A program made the translations under genes and the position numbers. The notes below the pieces were generated by a model that saw only the letters and a list, made by a program, of their open reading frames with translations, did not search any database and was not told the origin of the DNA. 64,000 bases of DNA from Motacilla alba alba (taxonomy: Eukaryota > Chordata > Aves > Passeriformes > Motacillidae), in contig NC_052045.1 of NCBI RefSeq assembly GCF_015832195.1, positions 310,001 through 374,000 of the forward strand, written 5' to 3'. Below, piece after piece: positions 1 to 6,539 of the stretch. Numbering within the stretch: the stretch's first letter is position 1; each line of letters starts with the position of its first letter.

Positions 1-169
1 GCCCTCCGGGGACAGGCAGGTAGAGCCCCGGCGGAGCAGCACGGGGGGCGCGGGGCTCGCCCCGGGGCCCGCAGCCCCGTGACCGGCTCTCCGGGGCCCT
101 GTCCCGGCTCCCGGGCTCCCGGGGCGCAGCGGGGAGCAAAGGGCGGCCCCGACCGCCCCCGACGGGTGC
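1..169. other. GC-rich, CpG-dense unique sequence
   Basis: This stretch is very GC-rich, with many CpG dinucleotides and G or C runs. It grades directly into the minisatellite that follows. I see no open frame resembling a known protein. It may be the edge of a CpG island extending left of the window, which is inference. Confidence 0.5.
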
Positions 170-872
170 CCCGGTGGGTGTCCCGGTGGGTTTCCCGGTG
201 GGTAACCCCGCTGGGTGCCCCGCTGGGTGTCCCCGGTGGGTAACCCCGGTGGGTGCCCCGCTGGGTGTCCCGGTGGGTAACCCCGGTGGGTGTCCCGGTG
301 GGTAACCCCGGTAGGTAACCCTGGTGGGTGCTCCCGGTGGGTGTCCCCGGTGGGTGTCCTGGTGGGTGCTCCCGGTGGGTGTCCCCGGTGGGTAGCCCTG
401 GTGGGTTTCCCGGTGGGTGCCCCGGTGGGCGTCCCCGGTGGGTGTCCCCAGTGGGTGTCCCGGTGGGTGTCCCGGTGGGTGTCCCGGTGGGTGTCCCCGG
501 TAGGTAACCCCGGTGGGTGTCCCCGGTGGGTGTCCCGGTGGGTGTCCCCGGTAGGTAACCCCGGTGGGTGTCCCGGTGGGTGTCCCCGGTAGGTAACCCC
601 GGTGGGTGTCCCCGGTGGGTGTCCCGGTGGGTGTCCCCGGTAGGTAACCCCGGTGGGTGTCCCGGTGGGTGTCCCGGTGGGTGTCCCCGGTGGGTAGCCC
701 TGGTGGGTGTCCCGGTGGGTGTCCCCGGTGGGTAGCCCTGGTGGGTTTCCCGGTGGGTGCCCCGCTGGGTGCCCCGGTGGGTGTCCCCGGTGGGTGTCCC
801 GGTGGGTGTCCCCGGTAGGTAACCCCGGTGGGTGTCCCCGGTGGGTGTCCCGGTGGGTGTCCCCGGTAGATG
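170..872 (+). repeat. GC-rich minisatellite, 12-13 bp unit with higher-order pattern
   Basis: About 700 bp consist of tandem 12-13 bp units of the type CCCGGTGGGTGT or CCCCGGTGGGTGT. Interspersed variants read GGTAGGTAACC or GGTGGGTAACC. The GTAGGTAAC variant recurs at irregular spacing near 310, 510, 550, 590, 640 and 815, giving a higher-order repeat of roughly 40-50 bp in the middle of the array. The array produces a spurious open frame of Gly, Val, Pro, Trp and Arg residues that is not a gene. Copy number is likely to vary between individuals. Confidence 0.9.
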
Positions 873-1064
873 CCCCCAGGGCGGGTCCCCGCCTCCCGCC
901 TCCTGCTCTGCTGCCATCGCGCACCAACGGCAGCGGCGGACTCACCTTCCAGCTTTAGCACTGCTCTTGGCGGCCGTGGCCTGGGAAATTTGAGTGTTTG
1001 ACGGGTACCGGTGCTATCTCTCGGGGAGATTTTATATCGGTGGCTTTTTTTCCCTCGCCTTTCA
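873..1064. other. unique GC-rich spacer with a minus-strand splice-donor match
   Basis: This is non-repetitive GC-rich DNA between the minisatellite and the pyrimidine tract. Read on the minus strand, 950 to 940 gives GGAAGGTGAGT, a full match to the vertebrate 5' splice-site consensus. That could belong to a divergent antisense transcript from the ZIC3 promoter region, but no exon structure can be proven here. Confidence 0.3.
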
Positions 1065-1160
1065 TTCTTTCTTTCTTTCTTCTTTTTTTTTTTTTTTTTT
1101 TCTTTTCCCTCTCTCTCTCCCCCTTTTCCCTTTTTTCTTTTTCTTTTTTTTTTTTTTTTT
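1065..1160 (+). repeat. pure polypyrimidine tract (T/C), 96 bp
   Basis: The + strand contains only T and C from 1065 to 1160, with TTTC repeats, long T runs and a CTCTCTCTC block. T/A-rich sequence continues to about 1190. Polypurine-polypyrimidine tracts of this length can adopt triplex (H-DNA) structures, which is general knowledge and not shown here. The short T-rich ORFs across it are artefacts. Confidence 0.9.
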
Positions 1161-1194
1161 ATTTTTTTATTTTTCTTTTACTCCCTCACTACAA

Positions 1195-1582
1195 ACCTTA
1201 AAATAAAGAAGACGAAGCCTTTCCCGGGGCTGACTGGGGGGAAGAATGTGAAAGGGCCGCGGTTATAAAGCGCTGCTTGAAGCGGGCTCTCAATGCGTCT
1301 CTGAACTTGATCAGATTTTACGTTTCCTGCAGAGAGCCGGCGGCGAGCCTGAGACCTGCCCAATAGCCAGACTTGGGGGCTCAGCAAACCTCAGGATATT
1401 ACAATTACAGCCATCTTTCTTTCTGCCTTTTATTTCCACTCTTACTCCCCATAGTTCTTTGCAAATGCTTTCCAGAACAGAAAATGAGTGGATTTATAGC
1501 GCTGTCTGCAACTGATAATTATTCCAAGGCAGAACGTTTCCCTTGCAAAATAAAATTTAAAAAAATAAAAAAAGGGGAAATA
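1195..1582. other. unique upstream sequence, possible regulatory block
   Basis: This is mixed-composition unique DNA about 1.6-1.9 kb upstream of the ZIC3 ATG. The part from about 1375 to 1545 is AT-rich without being simple and contains homeodomain-like ATTA cores (for example GATAATTATTCC near 1515). No coding potential is evident. It could be a proximal enhancer, but that rests on texture and position only. Confidence 0.25.
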
Positions 1583-1711
1583 ACAGAGAAAGATAGAAGG
1601 AAAAAATGAGAGAGAGAAAGAAAGAAAGAAAAAATGAGAAAGGAGAGAGAGATGAGAAAGAAAATAAAGAAAATAAAGAAAGACATGAAAGAAAAGAAAG
1701 AAAAGAGAGGA

Positions 1712-1787
<76 letters not shown>

Positions 1788-1895
1788 AAAAGAAAGAAAG
1801 AAAAGAAAGAAAAAGAAAAGAAAGAAAAAGAAAAGAAAGAAAAAGAAAAGAAAGACATGAAAGAAAAGGAAGACAAGAAAGAAAAGAAAGAAGAT
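1583..1895 (+). repeat. polypurine GAAA-type microsatellite
   Basis: This is a purine-rich tract dominated by GAAA/AAAG tetranucleotides. From 1687 to 1854 the + strand is exclusively A and G (168 bp). Within it, about 1710-1788 is an almost perfect (GAAA)n run of some 20 units, followed by GAAAAGAAAG-type variants. The Lys/Arg/Glu-rich and Phe/Ser-rich ORFs on the two strands are translations of the microsatellite, not genes. The array is probably length-polymorphic and prone to assembly error. Confidence 0.95.
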
Positions 1896-2277
1896 GGGAG
1901 AGCAGGAAGAGCCGGCGAGGAGCCGCCGCGCGGGGCTGCTGGCCGCGGGGCCGGGCTGGGCCGGCGGGGAGCCCCGGGCCGGTCACCCGCGCGCTCTGCT
2001 CCCGTGTTCAATCGGTAGAGGAAAAAACGGATAGAAAAATAAAACAAATGTATAAACTATATATGATTATATATACATGTATGCATGTGTACATAAATAA
2101 ACTGTAAACAGCCTCGGTTTCAGAATTTTCTTTTTTTTTAAATTAAATTTTATTTTTGAATCAACGCGGCGGCTTTGCAGCGGCTTTACGCCTCCCCGCC
2201 GCGCCGCAGAGGGCGAGCATCCCGCACGGCCTGGGGCGGCGCTGGCAGGGCACGGGCGGCGGGGCGCGGCGGGAGAG
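1896..2277. other. unique sequence with AT-rich block and GC-rich start of promoter region
   Basis: This begins GC-rich, passes through an AT-rich stretch with TATA/CATA dinucleotide runs (about 2045-2110) and returns to GC-rich at 2160. At 2204-2215 the + strand has CCGCAGAGGGCG, which resembles the core of a CTCF site (CAGAGGGCG matches the central positions) but departs from it in the left part. That call is weak. No ORF of interest. Confidence 0.25.
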
Positions 2278-2488
2278 CGGCGGGACACGGCGGGACACTC
2301 GGGCAGCGGCGGGACACGGCGAGACACTCAGGATAGCGGCGGGACACTCGAGACAGCGGCGGGACACGGCGGGACACTCGGGACAGCGGCGGGACACTCG
2401 AGACAGCGGCGGGACACGGCGGGACACTCGGGACAGCGGCGGGACACTCGAGACAGCGGCGGGACACGGCGGGACACTCGGGCAGCGG
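2278..2488 (+). repeat. GC-rich tandem repeat, 50-bp higher-order unit
   Basis: Short modules (GGCGGGACAC, GGACACTCG, GACAGC) are arranged in a 50-bp higher-order unit. The module AGACAGCGGC starts at 2351, 2401 and 2451, giving exact 50-bp spacing over three cycles, with degenerate modules on the left. Every cycle carries CTCGAG and several CpGs. The array ends about 120 bp before the first CCAAT box. ORFs across it on both strands are repeat artefacts. Confidence 0.9.
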
Positions 2489-2604
2489 CAGGGCCCGGGA
2501 CTCGCGGACACCGGGGCCGCCTCACGCGGGGCCGCCTCACGCGCGGCGCTCCCGCCGCCCGGGCCCCCCCGGCCGCCCCCGCTCTACCTGCGGGGCGCGC
2601 GCGC

Positions 2605-2745
2605 CCAATCAGCGGCCGCGGCGGCGCGGGGCGCGTGCCAATCAAGCGCGGCGCCGCCAATGGGGCGGCGGGCGGCGGGTCAGGTGACCGGCGGCGCGCG
2701 GCTCCCCATTGGCGCGGCGCGGCCTGGCCCGGCTCGGTTTATGTG
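2605..2745 (+). promoter_or_regulatory. ZIC3: probable ZIC3 core promoter with four CCAAT boxes
   Basis: Three forward CCAAT boxes lie at 2605-2609, 2638-2642 and 2657-2661, and one inverted box (ATTGG) at 2708-2712. CCAAT boxes are bound by NF-Y and typically sit 60-100 bp upstream of transcription starts. GC boxes (GGGCGG) flank them. An imperfect palindrome GGTCAGGTGACC at 2678-2689 contains the E-box CAGGTG. A weak TATA-like TTTATG lies at 2738-2743. The block sits inside a CpG island 390-525 bp upstream of the ZIC3 ATG. The exact start site cannot be read from sequence; I would expect it around 2740-2800. Confidence 0.65.
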
Positions 2746-3133
2746 CGAGGCGCGGACGGGCGCCCCGGCAGTGCCCCGACGGCGCCGAGCGGGAGCGCGG
2801 CCGCCCCGCGCCTCCTCGCCCTGCTGCGCCGCCCTGCCCGGCCCGGCGCGGGGGGCGGGTGGCCGATTTGGGTTTTGTGGTTTTGTTTCTGGGTTTTTTT
2901 TTTTTGGTTTTTTTTTTTTTTATTTTGGTTTTTTTTTGTTTGTTTGTTTGTTTTGTTTTTGGTGTCGGCCGGGGGGTGCTCGCCTCGCTGCCCGCCCGCG
3001 GCCGGGACCGCGCCTGCCCGCAGCGGGGGGCGGAGCGGGGGTGCGTTTTGGGGTGGTTTTGTACTTTTTTGGGGGCGGGCGGGAGGAGGGGGGCGGGCAG
3101 GCTGCTGCCGCGCCGACGGCCCCGCGCCCATGA
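2741..3133 (+). other. upstream ORF whose stop overlaps the ZIC3 start codon
   Basis: An ATG at 2741 opens a 130-codon frame that ends with TGA at 3131-3133. The ZIC3 start ATG (3130-3132) and this stop therefore share the sequence ATGA. The uORF lies in the +1 frame relative to ZIC3. Its start context is poor (T at -3 and T at +4). The middle translates the T-rich tract into a Phe-rich hydrophobic stretch. Whether it is in the mRNA depends on the transcription start: if transcription begins right of 2743 it does not exist as a uORF. I see no protein family in it. Confidence 0.3.
2888..2965 (+). repeat. T-rich/TG tract in the ZIC3 5' leader
   Basis: Within otherwise GC-rich leader DNA lies a tract of T runs separated by GG or G, ending in (GTTT)n from about 2938 to 2960. 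It lies 165-240 bp upstream of the ZIC3 ATG and would be transcribed as U-rich leader if the promoter assignment is right. Similar T/G tracts recur at 16041, 22775 and 42535. Confidence 0.8.
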
Positions 3134-4171
3134 CGATGCTGCTGGACGGAGGGCCGCAGTTCCCGGCGCTGGGGGTGGGCGGCTTTGCGGCGCCCCGCCA
3201 CCACGAGATGCCGGGTCGCGACGCCGGCGGCGGCGGCATGGGGCTGGGCCCCTTCGGGGACTCTTCGCACGCCGCCGCCTTCAAGCTGAACGCGGCCCCG
3301 CACGACCTCGCCGCCGGGCAGAGCTCGGCATTCACGCCGCAGGCGCCGGGCTACGCCAGCGCCCTGGGCCACCACCACCATCACCACCACCACGCCGGCC
3401 AGGTGCCCTCCTACGGCGGGGCCGCCGCCTTCAACTCCACCCGCGACTTTCTGTTCCGCAACCGCGGCTCCGGCATCGCGGACGCCGCCTCCGGCACGGC
3501 GCAGCACGGGCTCTTCGGCGGCTCCCCCGGCGGCTTGCACGGCCCTGGCGGCATCCCGGACACCCCGGGCTACCTGCTCTTCCCGGGGCTGCACGAGCAG
3601 AGCCCGAGCCACACGTCCCCCAACGGGCATGTGGACAACGGGCAGATGCACCTGGGGCTGCGCGGGGACCTCTTCGGGCGGCCGGATCCCTACCGGGCCG
3701 TCTCCAGCCCCCGCACGGACCCTTACGCCGGCGCCCAGTTCCACAACTACAACCACATGAATATGAATATGGGCATGAACGTGGCGGCCCACCACCACCA
3801 CCACCACCACCACGGCCCCGGCGCTTTCTTTCGGTACATGCGCCAGCCCATCAAGCAAGAATTGTCCTGCAAGTGGCTCGACGAGAGCCAGCTCAGCCGG
3901 CCCAAGAAAAGCTGCGACAGGACTTTCAGCACCATGCACGAGCTGGTGACCCATGTCACCATGGAGCACGTCGGGGGGCCGGAGCAGAACAACCACATCT
4001 GCTACTGGGACGAGTGTCCGCGGGAAGGCAAGTCCTTCAAGGCGAAATACAAACTGGTGAACCACATTCGGGTGCACACGGGGGAAAAGCCCTTCCCGTG
4101 CCCCTTCCCGGGCTGCGGCAAGATCTTTGCCCGCTCCGAGAACCTCAAGATTCACAAGCGGACGCACACAG
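3130..4171 (+). CDS. ZIC3: ZIC3 exon 1 (coding part): N-terminus and fingers 1-3
   Basis: This encodes residues 1-347 plus the first base of Gly348. Finger 1 is the ZIC-type atypical finger with long spacing (Cys247, Cys262, His275, His280). Finger 2 uses Cys291, Cys296, His312, His316, and finger 3 uses Cys324, Cys329, His342, His346. The exon ends in the linker THTG, followed by the donor GTAAGG at 4172. The poly-Ala tract that human ZIC3 carries in the ZOC region (about ten Ala, from memory) is only three Ala here (48-50). The second His tract at 221-228 is longer than the two His I remember for human. Confidence 0.97.
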
Positions 4172-5651
4172 GTAAGGCCCGTGTCCGTGTGTCCCGCCGC
4201 CCGGGACGGGGGGCTCCGGGGGGCTGCGGGGACGGGCTGGGCCGGCGGCCGCCTCCGCGCTCGGCCTCCGGAGCGGAGGGAGCCGTAGAAATGCTAATGA
4301 AATCTCATTTTCGGTGACTTCCGCTCCTGTTTTATTTTTATTTTTAGGCCTGATTGGCGTCTCTGCTAATTAAATCGGCGATACTTTTGTCAAAGTATTT
4401 TTATTTGCAGCCCCGACTTTCCTTCAGCCCTCCTGCAGGGGTGGAGGGAAGAGAGGGGGAAGGCTGGAAGCAAACGTACTTTGGCTTGTATCCTCGAGTA
4501 GGTCTTGTAAAGCTGTCCGAGCCGCTGAATTTATCTCGGGTCTTCTCCTTTCCCAAGCTCGCCCAGCCGCCTTCCCTGCTGGAGCCCAGCGTGGGCCTGG
4601 CGGGAGGTGAGTTAAAAGTCATAAAGGCTGATCCAAATTTATCCGACACGTAACAAATCTTGCTGTCCATCTTCCCCTTCTTCATTTGTTGTAGTGCTTG
4701 TGCATCCATAAGGTGGGGCGAGCAGGGCAGATGCTGTCCTGGGAGGAGGCGGGTGGGGATGGAGAGGGGAGCGGCCCTCCTTCACCCTCTCTAAATTTCG
4801 CAGGTGAGAAGCCTTTCAAGTGCGAGTTTGAGGGCTGCGACAGGCGCTTCGCCAACAGCAGTGACAGGAAGAAACACATGCACGTCCACACCTCGGACAA
4901 GCCCTACATCTGCAAGGTGTGCGACAAATCCTACACCCACCCCAGCTCACTTAGGAAACACATGAAGGTAAATCACCCCGGTGCTCCAGCCCTTTGCTCC
5001 CTGAGCAGCGGTGCTCAGTCGCTGGTGCGCTCAGGGCTCGTTCCCCCAGGGCAGGGCAGAGCTGAGCTCCGCGTTCGCAGCGCGGCCCGAGCCGTCCCGG
5101 CAGTCTGGGCTGTGGCTGGAGCACAGCCCGGGGAAATGGCGTAGTTTCTGTCCGCCCGCCCCCGGAGCAGGCGCTGCCCCCGGAGCCGGCGCTGCCCCCG
5201 GAGGAGCCGCTGCCCGGTGCGCGGAGCGTGGCTCGGTGCGGGCAGGCCGTGCGGGCTGCGGCTGCAGCCCCTCGTGCTGGGATGCTGCAGCAGAGTGCCG
5301 GGGCCACGGCAGGCGTTTGTCGCCGCTGCTCGGCGGCCGGCCGGGCACGGGCTGCCTGGCGGCCGGGCAGGGCCGAGCGCTGCTCGCAGTGCCCCTCCTG
5401 CCCGGAGGAGCAGCCCGGCGGGGTGGCCGAGGCCCGAGCTCGCTCCCATCTCTGCCTCTTGGTTTTAGGTGCACGAATCCCAGGGGTCGGACTCTTCCCC
5501 TGCAGCCAGCTCGGGGTACGAGTCCTCCACCCCCCCTGCGGTGGGCTCCGCCGGCAGTAAGGACTCCACTAAAACGCCGCCGGCCGCCCTGCAGAGTAAC
5601 CCCGGCCATAACCCTGGACTGCCCCCCAATTTTAATGAGTGGTATGTGTGA
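3130..5651 (+). CDS. ZIC3: ZIC3 zinc-finger transcription factor, three-exon gene (join 3130-4171, 4804-4967, 5469-5651)
   Basis: ZIC3 is a GLI/ZIC-family nuclear C2H2 transcription factor acting in left-right patterning, early neural development and pluripotency (family knowledge). Joining the three exons gives 462 residues, against 467 in human from memory. Visible in order: the N-terminal start [18 protein letters not shown]; the ZOC motif around residues 38-53; an 8-His tract at 81-88 and another at 221-228; IKQE at 241-244, whose Lys242 fits a SUMO acceptor; five zinc fingers (247-404); and the ZIC3-type C-terminus ending FNEWYV. The residues distinguish it from ZIC1, 2, 4 and 5. The ATG at 3130 is chosen because it begins the conserved ZIC3 N-terminus; the frame happens to stay open upstream without homology. 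Both introns obey GT-AG and the phases join correctly. No disabling change is seen. Confidence 0.98.
4172..4803 (+). other. ZIC3: ZIC3 intron 1, 632 bp, with candidate cassette exon
   Basis: The intron begins GTAAGG and ends in a pyrimidine-rich stretch plus CAG at 4801-4803; its phase is 1. It interrupts the fingers between 3 and 4, as in other ZIC genes. Its middle is unusually AT-rich for this GC-rich locus (about 4285-4410). It contains an acceptor-like TTATTTGCAG ending at 4410 and a strong donor-like GAGGTGAGT at 4605-4613. These could bound a 196-nt exon at 4411-4606 (see findings). Confidence 0.9.
4804..4967 (+). CDS. ZIC3: ZIC3 exon 2: finger 4 and most of finger 5
   Basis: This is a 164-nt exon encoding the rest of Gly348 through Lys402. 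Finger 4 uses Cys354, Cys359, His372, His376. Finger 5 has Cys384, Cys387 and His400 here, and its last zinc ligand (His404) comes from exon 3. The acceptor is CAG ending at 4803 and the donor is AAG followed by GTAAAT at 4968. The length and residue sequence are typical for ZIC family exon 2. Confidence 0.97.
4968..5468 (+). other. ZIC3: ZIC3 intron 2, 501 bp
   Basis: GT-AG intron of phase 0, starting GTAAAT and ending TTTTAG at 5468. It is GC- and CpG-rich. It contains a small three-copy repeat of about 18 bp (CCCCGGAGC..GGCGCTGC type) at roughly 5160-5212. ORFs on both strands through it are products of GC richness. Confidence 0.9.
5469..5651 (+). CDS. ZIC3: ZIC3 exon 3 (coding part): C-terminal tail
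   Basis: This encodes residues 403-462 and the stop TGA at 5649-5651. It starts GTG CAC, so it supplies Val403 and the last finger-5 ligand His404. The tail is Ser/Pro/Thr-rich and ends with the conserved [11 protein letters not shown]. It is low-complexity and probably disordered. Confidence 0.97.
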   Translation: MHESQGSDSSPAASSGYESSTPPAVGSAGSKDSTKTPPAALQSNPGHNPGLPPNFNEWYV

Positions 5652-6334
5652 AGGCAGCTGCTGCCCGGCCACAGACTGGACCAAATGCATAGGGAACGAG
5701 GAAAAAAAAAGGACAAACCAAGCCAACTGCAGCTCGCTCCCACGGAAATGGAGTTTCCACACCGACGACCGCTGAGGGCTACACCTACTTAACTGCCAGG
5801 ATGCGGAGGGGGGTCTTTTATTATTATATTATAATTATTACTATTTTTTTGCAAGCCCAGACGCTGGACTAGCCATGTCCTTTTCTCAGGATTAGATTTC
5901 TTTTTTTTTTTTTGTTGTCATTTTTTTTCAGTCTCAGTCGTTTCTTTGATTTTCACCCCCCCACCTTGCCTGAGTCTCTCTTCCTCCAATTCCCCACTTA
6001 TTTTATTTTTCTTAATTTGTTTTTTTTTTCTTCCTTTCTTTCGGTGGGATGTTGACATGAGGATGAAAATTCTCCTTCGCCTTAGTGGTGATTGTTTAAA
6101 CTTACAGTCTTAAACCGTGCCAAAGTCCTGTTATGTCTTGAACTTTCCTTTCTAGCTCTCCTGCTGCTTCTTTCTCTGCTCTTCTCTTTCTCCTTCTCTC
6201 TCCAAGCATTACACTTGTGAATGTATTCTCGTCTGATGGGGTCGGTCAGTATTTTTCAGGATGAGGATGTGGTGTTTATTCTGCCCAGATTGTGACGTTT
6301 AGTATAACAGTTGCCTTTTTGTAATAACTTTTTT

Positions 6335-6342
6335 TGTAAATA
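6335..6342 (+). promoter_or_regulatory. Pumilio-type recognition element TGTAAATA in the 3'UTR
   Basis: The sequence matches UGUANAUA exactly and lies about 170 nt before the poly(A) signal. Pumilio proteins bind this motif and repress mRNAs (family knowledge). A single 8-mer can occur by chance in AT-rich DNA, so function is inferred only. Confidence 0.35.
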
Positions 6343-6506
6343 CATACCCATGATGCCATATTTATCGTTCGTAATTTAATTATTGATACAAAGTGCCGGG
6401 AACTGAACAATATTTATGGGGGAGAAAAAATTGTTTTCTAACAAAAAAATACAAACAAACAAAAAAAATCCAACTCTGTACAGCTTTTGGTTATAACTGC
6501 TTTAGC

Positions 6507-6512
6507 ATTAAA
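6507..6512 (+). terminator. ZIC3: ATTAAA polyadenylation signal of ZIC3
   Basis: ATTAAA is the commonest variant of the AATAAA signal. It is followed by T/G-rich sequence (TTTATTGTTTTGG), expected of a downstream element, so cleavage is predicted near 6525-6535. No canonical AATAAA occurs between the stop codon and this point. Confidence 0.65.
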
Positions 6513-6539
6513 AGTTTATTGTTTTGGAAAGAGCCGTTT

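Larger units (their letters stand above)
5652..6530 (+). other. ZIC3: ZIC3 3'UTR
   Basis: About 880 bp of AT- and T-rich sequence run from the stop codon to the presumed poly(A) site, in contrast to the GC-rich DNA on both sides. It contains several T runs (about 5840-5960 and 6010-6035) and a candidate Pumilio site. The abrupt return to CpG-rich sequence just after 6540 supports the assigned end. Confidence 0.75.

Noticed and set aside
1442..2107. Lys/Arg/Glu-rich (+) and Phe/Ser-rich (-) frames of 150-200 codons
   Set aside because: They are translations of the GAAA microsatellite.
2204..2215. CTCF-like motif upstream of ZIC3
   Set aside because: Only the central part fits and GC-rich DNA gives many such matches, so it is not listed as a site of its own.
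2635..3129. In-frame extension of ZIC3 upstream of the ATG at 3130 (165 open codons)
   Set aside because: No in-frame ATG exists there, the translation is GC- and T-tract-driven, and the conserved ZIC3 N-terminus begins exactly at 3130.
2920..4175. Long frames overlapping ZIC3 exon 1 (488 codons + strand, 415 codons - strand)
   Set aside because: Shadow frames of a GC-rich exon; the residues are Arg/Ala/Val-rich and match no family.
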